A stretch of 6,016 bases of DNA from Acidocella sp. (GTDB lineage: Bacteria; Pseudomonadota; Alphaproteobacteria; Acetobacterales; Acetobacteraceae), in assembly GCA_029077775.1 (NCBI GenBank), contig JAQNCU010000192.1:1-6016 (forward strand). The letters run 5' to 3'. The translations under genes and the position numbers were made by a program. How positions within the stretch are numbered: the first letter of the stretch is position 1; each line of letters opens with the position of its first letter. This document shows positions 1 through 5,682 of this stretch, in pieces. The notes beneath the pieces were generated by a model, which was not told the DNA's origin, ran no database searches, and worked only from the letters and a program-made list of their open reading frames with translations.

Positions 1-664
1 GCAAAACCTTTCAAAGGCCACAGGCTGCGGCGTGCTGGTCTATTCGCGCTTCGGCTATGGCCAATCCGCGCCGGCGCCTTTGCCGTTTCCTCTCACCTAT
101 ATGCACGACCACGCGCATGATATCCTGCCCCGCATTCTCGATGAAACAGGCGTTAAGCGCGCCATCCTCCTCGGACATTCCGATGGTGCCTCCATCGCCA
201 CCATCTATGCGGGCGGACGGCAGGATTTCCGGCTGCGCGGCATCATCCTCATCGCGCCGCATTTTTTTGTCGAAGACATCACCATCGCCAGTATCAAGGC
301 CGCGAAGACCGCCTATGAGCAGACCGATCTGCGCGTGCGCCTCGCCAAATACCATGCCGATGTCGATAACGCCTTCTGGGGCTGGAATGGCGCCTGGCTG
401 GACCCGCGTTTTGCCCTATGGCGGATCGATGATCACCTCGCCACGATCCGTGTGCCCATCCTCATCATTCAGGGCGAGGCCGATGAATATGGCACCGCCG
501 CGCAAATTGAGTGCGCCCGGTCGGAGGTCTATTGCCCGTTCGAGGCCCGCCTCATCACGGGTGCCAAACACAGCCCGCAAAACGCCAATCCGGCTGAAAC
601 GCTCATCGCCATAACCGATTTCGTTACGCGCATCCGGCAGTTCGACCGGGATCATGCAAAATAA
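1..664 (+). CDS. Alpha/beta-hydrolase fold protein, 5'-truncated by window edge
   Basis: The reading frame is open from the left edge (first whole codon at position 2) to TAA at 662-664, so about 220 C-terminal residues are visible and the true start lies outside. GTG at 32 is probably not the start, because the upstream residues (NLSKATGCG) continue the fold. The catalytic triad of a serine alpha/beta hydrolase is readable: nucleophile elbow GHSDG with Ser at 179-181, acid in GEADEYG with Asp at 482-484, and His in GAKHSP at 569-571. The YSRFGYGQS stretch before the elbow is also typical of the fold. There is no sign of a membrane segment in the visible part. Hydrolases of this sort often accompany box benzoate clusters, and a lactonase- or thioesterase-like side role has been suggested, but the substrate cannot be read from the sequence. 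Its last codons overlap the first TGCA-N6-TGCA site of the downstream promoter, so boxCBA probably has its own transcription start. Confidence 0.85.
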   Translation, partial: QNLSKATGCGVLVYSRFGYGQSAPAPLPFPLTYMHDHAHDILPRILDETGVKRAILLGHSDGASIATIYAGGRQDFRLRGIILIAPHFFVEDITIASIKAAKTAYEQTDLRVRLAKYHADVDNAFWGWNGAWLDPRFALWRIDDHLATIRVPILIIQGEADEYGTAAQIECARSEVYCPFEARLITGAKHSPQNANPAETLIAITDFVTRIRQFDRDHAK

Positions 665-668
665 TGCA
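655..668. promoter_or_regulatory. Upstream operator candidate, TGCA-N6-TGCA (O1)
   Basis: The sequence is TGCAAAATAATGCA, two TGCA tetramers six bases apart. Because TGCA is its own complement, the site is both a direct repeat and a palindrome; the dyad extends one base each side (ATGCA/TGCAT). It covers the last two codons and stop of the hydrolase gene and ends 8 bp before the -35 box at 677. Its centre is 39 bp from that of the second copy. From memory, BzdR of Azoarcus binds TGCA-N6-TGCA operators and the related BoxR controls box genes, both responding to benzoyl-CoA. Assigning this site to such a regulator is inference. Confidence 0.65.
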
Positions 669-676
669 TTATTGAC

Positions 677-704
677 TTGACGCATCGTTATACTGCAATA
701 TAAT
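677..704 (+). promoter_or_regulatory. Sigma-70 type promoter for boxCBA
   Basis: A -35 box TTGACG (677-682) is followed after 16 nt by a perfect -10 box TATAAT (699-704). Transcription would start near 711-712, leaving a leader of about 16 nt that carries the boxC Shine-Dalgarno GGAGG (716-720). This AT-rich stretch stands out in a GC-rich window and lies directly before the first box gene. A second TTGAC at 672-676 abuts the -35 box but would give a 21-nt spacer, too long to favour. So strong a core promoter usually needs a repressor, which fits the operator lying over its -10 box. Confidence 0.75.
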
Positions 705-710
705 GCAGTA
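691..710. promoter_or_regulatory. Promoter-overlapping operator candidate, TGCA-N6-TGCA (O2)
   Basis: The core TGCAATATAATGCA (694-707) differs from the upstream site at one base of 14, inside the spacer. The palindrome is longer here, with perfect 7-bp arms TACTGCA (691-697) and TGCAGTA (704-710). The -10 box TATAAT sits in the spacer and shares one T with the right arm, so a bound protein would block polymerase directly. This placement argues for repression rather than activation. The likely regulator is a BoxR/BzdR family protein (XRE-type DNA-binding domain joined to a shikimate-kinase-like effector domain), released by benzoyl-CoA; no gene for it is in the window. Confidence 0.7.
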
Positions 711-727
711 GACCTGGAGGCTCGATA

Positions 728-2389
728 ATGTCCGCAAAGCTGATCGATTTCCGCACAGAGCCATCCGCCTATCGGCATTGGAAGCTCGAATTCGACGGCA
801 ATATCGCGCATCTCATCATGGATGTGGACTCAACCGCCGGGCTGTTCGACGGCTATGAACTGAAGCTTAATTCGTACGATCTTGGCGTCGATATCGAACT
901 CAACGATGCCGTCCAACGCCTGCGTTTTGAGCATCCTGAGGTCCAGGCCGTGATCTTTCGCTCGGGCAAGGAAAATGTGTTTTGCGCGGGTGCCAACATT
1001 CGGATGCTCAGCAAGGCCAGCCATGTACACAAGGTGAATTTCTGCAAATTCACCAACGAGACCCGCCTCGCGATCGAGGATGCCTCAGCGCAGTCTGGCC
1101 AGACCTATATTTGCGCGATCAAGGGCACGGCAGCGGGCGGCGGTTATGAACTGGCTGTCACCGCCGACTACATCATGTTGATCGACGACCGGAAATCCTC
1201 GGTCTCATTGCCTGAACTGCCGCTGCTCGCGGTGCTGCCCGGCACGGGCGGCCTGACCCGCGTTACCGATAAGCGCAAAGTCCGCCGCGACCTCGCGGAT
1301 GTGTTCTGCACCACCGAGGAAGGGGTGCGCGGCAAGCGCGCCGTGCAATGGCGTCTGGTGGACGAGGTTCTTCCTCCCTCCGCCTGGGTGGAGGGTGTAT
1401 CCAGCCGTGCCCGCGCCTTGGCTGAAAAATCCGACCGCCCGCGTGATGCCAAGGGCATCGCCTTGCCCCGTCTGGCGCGCGAGATCACGCCAGATACCGT
1501 CACCTATCGCCATGTTCAGGTCGTGCTGGAACCCGCGCGCCGCCGCGCCACCATCACCATCCACGGCCCTGGCAACCCGGCGCCGGATTCAGTCGAAGCC
1601 GCACAGTCATTGGGGGCCGATTTCTGGCCCCTGGCGATGGCGCGGGACCTCGATGACGCCATTTTACATTTGCGCTTGAACGAGCCCGAACTCGGTCTTC
1701 TGGTTTTCCGCAGCATCGGCGATGTCGCCTCCGTTTTGGCGCATGATGAGTTTCTGGCGGCAAATGCCAACCATTGGTTGATGCGCGAGATCACGCATTA
1801 CCTCAAACGCACGTTAAAGCGCGTCGATGTTACCTCGCGCAGCCTCATCACCCTGATCGAGCCGGGCAGTTGCTTTGCGGGCACCCTGGCGGAACTGGCC
1901 TTCGCGGCGGACCGCGCGGTTATGTTCGCGGGCAGCGCCATAGGTGATAACCGTCCACCCGCCGCCATCACTTTGGGGGTCATGAATTTCGGCCCGTATA
2001 AAATGGGCAATGGCCTCACCCGGCTGGAAACCCGTTTCCTCGGCGAAGCCGCGAGCGTTGTTCGCGCCCGGAGCCTTGTCGGCACAACCCTCGATGCCGA
2101 CGCCGCGATGGAGGCCGGGCTCGTGACAGCCAGCTATGATGCCACAGATTGGGATGATGAAATCCGCATCATGCTGGAGGAACGCGCCAGCTTCTCGCCG
2201 GATAGCCTGACCGGGCTTGAGGCCAATTTGCGGTTTGCCGGACCTGAGACGATGGAAACCCGCATTTTCGGCCGCCTGACCGCCTGGCAGAACTGGATTT
2301 TCCAGCGCCCGAACGCGGTCGGCGTGGATGGCGCGCTCCAGCGTTACGGCTCCGGCCAGCAGCCCGTCTATGACCGCAACCGCGTATAA
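728..2389 (+). CDS. boxC: Benzoyl-CoA-dihydrodiol lyase BoxC (2,3-epoxybenzoyl-CoA dihydrolase)
   Basis: This 553-residue crotonase-superfamily enzyme performs the ring-opening step of aerobic benzoyl-CoA degradation: 2,3-epoxybenzoyl-CoA plus two waters gives 3,4-dehydroadipyl-CoA semialdehyde and formate. The length is normal for BoxC, about twice a simple enoyl-CoA hydratase. The N-terminal half carries the oxyanion-hole region FCAGANI (85-91), GGGYE (137-141) and LPE (161-163). Glu141 and Glu163 align with the two catalytic glutamates of enoyl-CoA hydratase. The C-terminal half (from about 260) looks like a second, degenerate crotonase-like unit, with LITLIEPGSCFAG...AELAFAADRAVMF (373-400) echoing 128-151. 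The C-terminus (GALQRYGSGQQ...DRNRV) is typical of the family. The ATG at 728 is preceded by GGAGG (716-720) with a 7-nt gap, and the N-terminus MSAKLIDFRTEPSAYRHWKL fits BoxC. It is the first gene after the promoter. The enzyme is expected to be cytosolic. Confidence 0.97.
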   Translation: MSAKLIDFRTEPSAYRHWKLEFDGNIAHLIMDVDSTAGLFDGYELKLNSYDLGVDIELNDAVQRLRFEHPEVQAVIFRSGKENVFCAGANIRMLSKASHVHKVNFCKFTNETRLAIEDASAQSGQTYICAIKGTAAGGGYELAVTADYIMLIDDRKSSVSLPELPLLAVLPGTGGLTRVTDKRKVRRDLADVFCTTEEGVRGKRAVQWRLVDEVLPPSAWVEGVSSRARALAEKSDRPRDAKGIALPRLAREITPDTVTYRHVQVVLEPARRRATITIHGPGNPAPDSVEAAQSLGADFWPLAMARDLDDAILHLRLNEPELGLLVFRSIGDVASVLAHDEFLAANANHWLMREITHYLKRTLKRVDVTSRSLITLIEPGSCFAGTLAELAFAADRAVMFAGSAIGDNRPPAAITLGVMNFGPYKMGNGLTRLETRFLGEAASVVRARSLVGTTLDADAAMEAGLVTASYDATDWDDEIRIMLEERASFSPDSLTGLEANLRFAGPETMETRIFGRLTAWQNWIFQRPNAVGVDGALQRYGSGQQPVYDRNRV

Positions 2390-2397
2390 CGAATTTT

Positions 2398-2411
2398 TGC
2401 AACATAATTAA
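2398..2411. promoter_or_regulatory. Decayed third copy of the TGCA-N6-TGCA site in the boxC-boxB gap
   Basis: In the 38-bp gap between boxC and boxB the sequence reads TGCAACATAATTAA. It shares TGCAANATAAT with both sites before boxC, but the right-hand TGCA has become TTAA, so the palindrome is lost. It contains CATAAT in the same register as the real -10 box of the second site, but there is no recognisable -35 box 16-18 nt upstream. It may be a weak half-operator, a relic of a former promoter, or chance in an AT-rich gap. The boxB Shine-Dalgarno (AGGAG, 2417-2421) follows it. Confidence 0.3.
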
Positions 2412-2427
2412 TCCCCAGGAGCCTCCC

Positions 2428-3876
2428 ATGCCCGACGGAATGAACATCGATTACGACGGCCTGATCCCCAATAATGTTGGTCTCAATGCCGATGCCCGCG
2501 TGCGCAAGGCGCTTGAGACGTGGCACCCCGGTTATATCGATTGGTGGAAGGATATGGGGCCGGAAGGGTTTCAGGATTCGCTGGTGTATCTGCGCACCGC
2601 CATCGGCGTGGACCCCAAAGGCTGGGCAAAATTCGATTATGTGAAAATGCCTGAATATAAATGGGGCATTTTGCTCGCCCCCGCCGTGCCGGACCGCAAA
2701 ATCCCGTTCGGCAAACATAAAGGTGAGCCGGTTTGGCAGGAAGTGCCTGGCGAATACCGCGCCATGCTGCGTCGCCTGATCACCGTACAAGGCGATACCG
2801 AGCCTGCCTCGGTCGAGCAGCAGCGCCATCTCGGCACCACCGCGCCTTCGCTTTACGACCTGCGCAATCTGTTTCAGGTCAATGTCGAGGAAGGCCGTCA
2901 TTTATGGTCGATGGTCTATCTGCTGCACAAATATTTCGGTACCGAAGGCCGCGAGGAAGCCGAGGAATTGCTCGCCCGCCGTTCCGGCCACCAGGACACG
3001 CCACGCATGTTGGGCGCGTTCAACGAGGCCACGCCGGACTGGCTCTCATTTTTCATGTTCACCTTCTTCACAGACCGTGACGGCAAAATGCAGCTTGAAG
3101 CCCTCGCCCAATCCGGGTTCGACCCGCTCTCACGCACCTGCCGCTTCATGCTGACCGAGGAAGCGCACCACATGTTCGTAGGTGATTCCGGTGTGCAGCG
3201 CGTGGTGGAGCGCACGGTCGAGGCCATGCAGCAGGCGGGCATCACCGATGCGCATGACATCGCGGGCGTGCGCAAGCTCGGTGTGATCGACCTGCCGACC
3301 ATCCAGAAAAAAATCAATCTGCATTTCTCGCTCACGCTTGATCTGTTCGGTAACGAGATTTCCACCAACGCGGCGAACGCCTTTAACGCGGGCATCAAGG
3401 GCCGGTATCGCGAGGATAAACTTGAAGACGACCACCAATTGCTGGAGGCGACCTATCCAGTCCTGCGCCATGTCGGCGGAGATTTCATCACCGAGGATGT
3501 GCCAGCCCTGTCGGCATTGAATTTGCGCTTGCGCAATGACTACGTGCAGGACTGCAATTCCGGCATCACCCGCTGGAATCGTGTGATCGAAAAAGCCGGG
3601 ATCGATTTCCGGCTTGCCTTGCCGCATGTCGCCTTTAATCGTCATATCGGCGAATTCGCGGCCATCCATACCGACATCGCGGGCCAGATCATTGATGATG
3701 CCGCCTGGGCGAAACTTCAAGACCATGTGCTGCCCAACCAGGGCGATGCGGATTATATCACCTCGCTCATGGTTGCGGTCACAGAGCCTGGGGCCTTTGC
3801 TGGGTGGATCGCCGCGCCACGCGTCGGGATCGATAACAAGCCCGGTGATTTTGAATATGTCCAGGTGGTCGCCTGA
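2428..3876 (+). CDS. boxB: Benzoyl-CoA 2,3-epoxidase, diiron oxygenase subunit BoxB
   Basis: This 482-residue protein is the oxygenase half of benzoyl-CoA epoxidase. With O2 and electrons from BoxA it forms 2,3-epoxybenzoyl-CoA, removing aromaticity. The ferritin-like diiron site is complete: Glu125; Glu155 and His158 in VEEGRH; Asp216 in FFTDRDGK; Glu245 and His248 in TEEAHHMF. These match the ligands I recall for Azoarcus evansii BoxB (E120, E150, H153, D211, E240, H243) with a constant offset of five residues, which supports both start and identity. Length is close to the usual 470-480. The ATG at 2428 has AGGAG (2417-2421) 6 nt upstream. Downstream, only 4 nt separate its TGA from the boxA ATG, so the two are probably translated together. 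It is expected to be soluble and cytosolic. No broken or missing key residue was found. Confidence 0.97.
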   Translation: MPDGMNIDYDGLIPNNVGLNADARVRKALETWHPGYIDWWKDMGPEGFQDSLVYLRTAIGVDPKGWAKFDYVKMPEYKWGILLAPAVPDRKIPFGKHKGEPVWQEVPGEYRAMLRRLITVQGDTEPASVEQQRHLGTTAPSLYDLRNLFQVNVEEGRHLWSMVYLLHKYFGTEGREEAEELLARRSGHQDTPRMLGAFNEATPDWLSFFMFTFFTDRDGKMQLEALAQSGFDPLSRTCRFMLTEEAHHMFVGDSGVQRVVERTVEAMQQAGITDAHDIAGVRKLGVIDLPTIQKKINLHFSLTLDLFGNEISTNAANAFNAGIKGRYREDKLEDDHQLLEATYPVLRHVGGDFITEDVPALSALNLRLRNDYVQDCNSGITRWNRVIEKAGIDFRLALPHVAFNRHIGEFAAIHTDIAGQIIDDAAWAKLQDHVLPNQGDADYITSLMVAVTEPGAFAGWIAAPRVGIDNKPGDFEYVQVVA

Positions 3877-3880
3877 CCCC

Positions 3881-5047
3881 ATGAACGCGCTGACCAAACA
3901 GCATCTGATCGACCCCGAGGTCTGCATACGCTGCAACACCTGCGAGGCGACATGCCCGGTGGACGCCATCACGCATGATGACAACAACTACGTCGTCGAT
4001 CCGGGCAAGTGCAATTTTTGTATGGATTGTGTCGCCCCGTGCCCCACCGGGTCTATCGATCATTGGTTCCACGTGCCTGAGCCATTTCCGCTGGCGGCGC
4101 AATTTTCCTGGATGGAATTGCCACCGAAACCTGCCGAGCCTTTGGCGAGCCTGATGGATAACGAGGCTGAGGCGTTGCTCGAAGCCGCACATACCGGGGC
4201 AGGGGGGCGCGTGCTGGCCCCACCCAGTGCTGCCCGCCCGCTCGTCAACATCTTCAACCGCACCAACCCGGCGCGCGCCACCATCACCGGCAATTTCAGG
4301 GTCGCCACGGGCGGTTCTGACACTCGTCACATCATCCTGGATTTCGGCAGCCGCAATTTTCCGGTGCTGGAAGGCCAGAGCATCGGGCTGGTGCCGCCCG
4401 GCTTCGATGCGGCGGGCAAACCGCACACCATGCGGCTATATTCCGTGGCCTCCCCCCGTGATGGTGAACGGCCCAACACCAATAACCTCGCCCTCACGGT
4501 CAAACGGGTGGAGGGCGGCGTGGCCTCCAACTGGCTCTGCAATCTCAAAATGGGTGAGATGGTTGAGGTTATCGGTCCATTCGGATCGACGTTCCTGATG
4601 CCCGACGCGCCAGATGCCAATATTTTGATGATCTGCACGGGTACCGGGGCGGCCCCTTTCCGGGGCTTTACGGAACGCCGCCGCCGCACAGCGCCGCTGG
4701 CCTCCGGGCGGTTGCATCTGTATTTCGGGGCCCGCACGCCGGAGGAATTGCCGTATTTCGGCCCGCTGCAGAAACTCCCGAAAACCCTGCTGCAACAGGA
4801 ATTGGTTTACTCTCGTCTGCCGGACGCGCCCCGGGAGTATGTCCAGGACCGCATGCGCGCTCGCGCCGCCAGCCTCGCCGCATTGCTGCGCAGCGAGACC
4901 CTGCATATTTACATTTGCGGGCTGAAGGGGCTGGAAGACGGGGTCGAGTCGGCACTTACCGACATCGCCATGGATGCCGGGCTGAACTGGCCGGACATCC
5001 GTGAGACCCTGCGCCGGTCGGGCCGGTTCCACGTCGAGACTTATTGA
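3881..5047 (+). CDS. boxA: Benzoyl-CoA 2,3-epoxidase reductase subunit BoxA
   Basis: This 388-residue iron-sulfur flavoprotein carries electrons from NADPH to BoxB. The N-terminus has two [4Fe-4S] ferredoxin motifs, C15/C18/C21/C25 (CIRCNTCEATCP) and C44/C47/C50/C54 (CNFCMDCVAPCP). A variable linker (about 65-125) leads into a ferredoxin-NADP reductase module: FAD motif RLYSVAS (185-191), GGVASNWL (212-219), NADPH-loop GTGAAPFR (254-261) and CG at 346-347. It ends in HVETY, the terminal aromatic residue found in plant-type reductases. The usual Cys of the G(V/I)CSxxL motif is Ala215 here. The start at 3881 is chosen because MNALTKQHLIDPEVCIRC matches the BoxA N-terminus; the frame stays open upstream only because it overlaps boxB. 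No good Shine-Dalgarno is close (AGGTGG at 3863-3868 is 12 nt away), so coupling to boxB translation is likely. The protein is slightly shorter than the roughly 410-residue Azoarcus BoxA, mostly through the linker. Confidence 0.96.
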   Translation: MNALTKQHLIDPEVCIRCNTCEATCPVDAITHDDNNYVVDPGKCNFCMDCVAPCPTGSIDHWFHVPEPFPLAAQFSWMELPPKPAEPLASLMDNEAEALLEAAHTGAGGRVLAPPSAARPLVNIFNRTNPARATITGNFRVATGGSDTRHIILDFGSRNFPVLEGQSIGLVPPGFDAAGKPHTMRLYSVASPRDGERPNTNNLALTVKRVEGGVASNWLCNLKMGEMVEVIGPFGSTFLMPDAPDANILMICTGTGAAPFRGFTERRRRTAPLASGRLHLYFGARTPEELPYFGPLQKLPKTLLQQELVYSRLPDAPREYVQDRMRARAASLAALLRSETLHIYICGLKGLEDGVESALTDIAMDAGLNWPDIRETLRRSGRFHVETY

Positions 5048-5079
5048 GACGACGCATACGCAATGGGTGCATAGCCTCT

Positions 5080-5108
5080 CTTGCCGACAGACAAGCCCGG
5101 TGCCATCT
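5080..5108 (+). promoter_or_regulatory. Possible heat-shock (RpoH-type) promoter for hslVU
   Basis: Between boxA and hslV, CTTG (5080-5083) lies 18 nt before GCCATCT (5102-5108). This resembles the alphaproteobacterial heat-shock promoter pattern, CTTG then 17-18 nt then CYTATNT, with two mismatches in the second half. hslVU is a classic RpoH-dependent operon, so such a promoter is expected here. Transcription would begin about 7 nt later, practically at the hslV ATG (5116). The match is loose, and no good sigma-70 promoter was seen in the gap. Confidence 0.35.
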
Positions 5109-5115
5109 GACTGTA

Positions 5116-5682
5116 ATGATAAATCCAAACGACCCGGTAGGCTGGCACGGGACCACCATTTTATGCATCCGCCGCGATAACAAAGTCACCATGGCGGGCG
5201 ATGGCCAGGTCAGCCTGGGCAACACGGTGGTCAAGGGCAATGCGCGAAAAGTCCGGCGCATCGGCAATGGCGCGGTCATCGCGGGCTTCGCCGGTGCCAC
5301 CGCCGATGCCTTCACGCTGCTCGAACGGTTGGAGACCAAGCTTGAGCGCTTCCCCAACCAGCTTGAACGCGCCTGCGTGGAACTGGCAAAAGACTGGCGG
5401 ACCGATCGTTATCTGCGGCGGCTGGAGGCCATGCTCATCGTCGCGGATGCTGAACGCAGCTTCACACTCACCGGCAATGGCGATGTGCTGGAACCCTCAG
5501 ACGGCGTGGTCGCCATCGGTTCGGGTGGCAATTACGCGCTCTCAGCGGCCCGCGCGCTGATGACGGTTCCAGGCCTTGACGCTGAGGAGGTCGCCCGCCG
5601 CGCCATGAAAATCGCCGCCGATATCTGTATTTACACCAACGAGAACCTGATTGTTGAAACCCTGATGGCTGAAACATTGTGA
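5116..5682 (+). CDS. hslV: ATP-dependent protease proteolytic subunit HslV
   Basis: HslV is the threonine-protease core of the HslVU (ClpYQ) complex, a proteasome-like double ring that degrades unfolded and regulatory proteins fed by the HslU ATPase. The 188-residue product has a 12-residue propeptide (MINPNDPVGWHG) before Thr13-Thr14, with Thr13 the mature nucleophile. Such a propeptide is usual in Alphaproteobacteria. Lys45 (in ARKVRR) corresponds to mature Lys33. Other family blocks are MAGDGQVSLGN (26-36), AGFAGATADAF, IGSGGNYALSAARAL and the C-terminal AADICIYTNENL. The frame is open back to a TTG at 5044 overlapping the boxA stop, but that would add 24 residues unlike any HslV, so ATG 5116 is preferred. 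No convincing Shine-Dalgarno precedes it. It overlaps hslU by 4 nt (GTGA), so the pair is translationally coupled. Confidence 0.95.
   Translation: MINPNDPVGWHGTTILCIRRDNKVTMAGDGQVSLGNTVVKGNARKVRRIGNGAVIAGFAGATADAFTLLERLETKLERFPNQLERACVELAKDWRTDRYLRRLEAMLIVADAERSFTLTGNGDVLEPSDGVVAIGSGGNYALSAARALMTVPGLDAEEVARRAMKIAADICIYTNENLIVETLMAETL

Noticed and set aside
3614..3880. Upstream extension of the boxA reading frame into boxB, giving a 477-residue protein
   Set aside because: The extra 89 residues are an out-of-frame reading of boxB, rich in Ser, Arg and Pro and unlike any ferredoxin. The BoxA N-terminus begins naturally at ATG 3881.
3130..3987. Long minus-strand open frame (285 codons) opposite boxB and boxA
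   Set aside because: It lies opposite clear enzyme genes, has no recognisable domain, and is the kind of open antisense frame that GC-rich coding DNA produces.
5059..5071. CGCA-N5-TGCA in the boxA-hslV gap as another BoxR-type operator
   Set aside because: The spacing is five instead of six, the left tetramer is CGCA, and the AT-rich spacer shared by the other sites is missing.
5044..5115. TTG start for hslV overlapping the boxA stop codon
   Set aside because: It would add 24 residues with no resemblance to HslV; ATG 5116 gives the usual short propeptide ending just before the catalytic Thr.
4436..5128. Minus-strand open frame (230 codons) opposite boxA
   Set aside because: It has no recognisable family and fully overlaps conserved BoxA motifs on the plus strand, so it is a codon-bias shadow.
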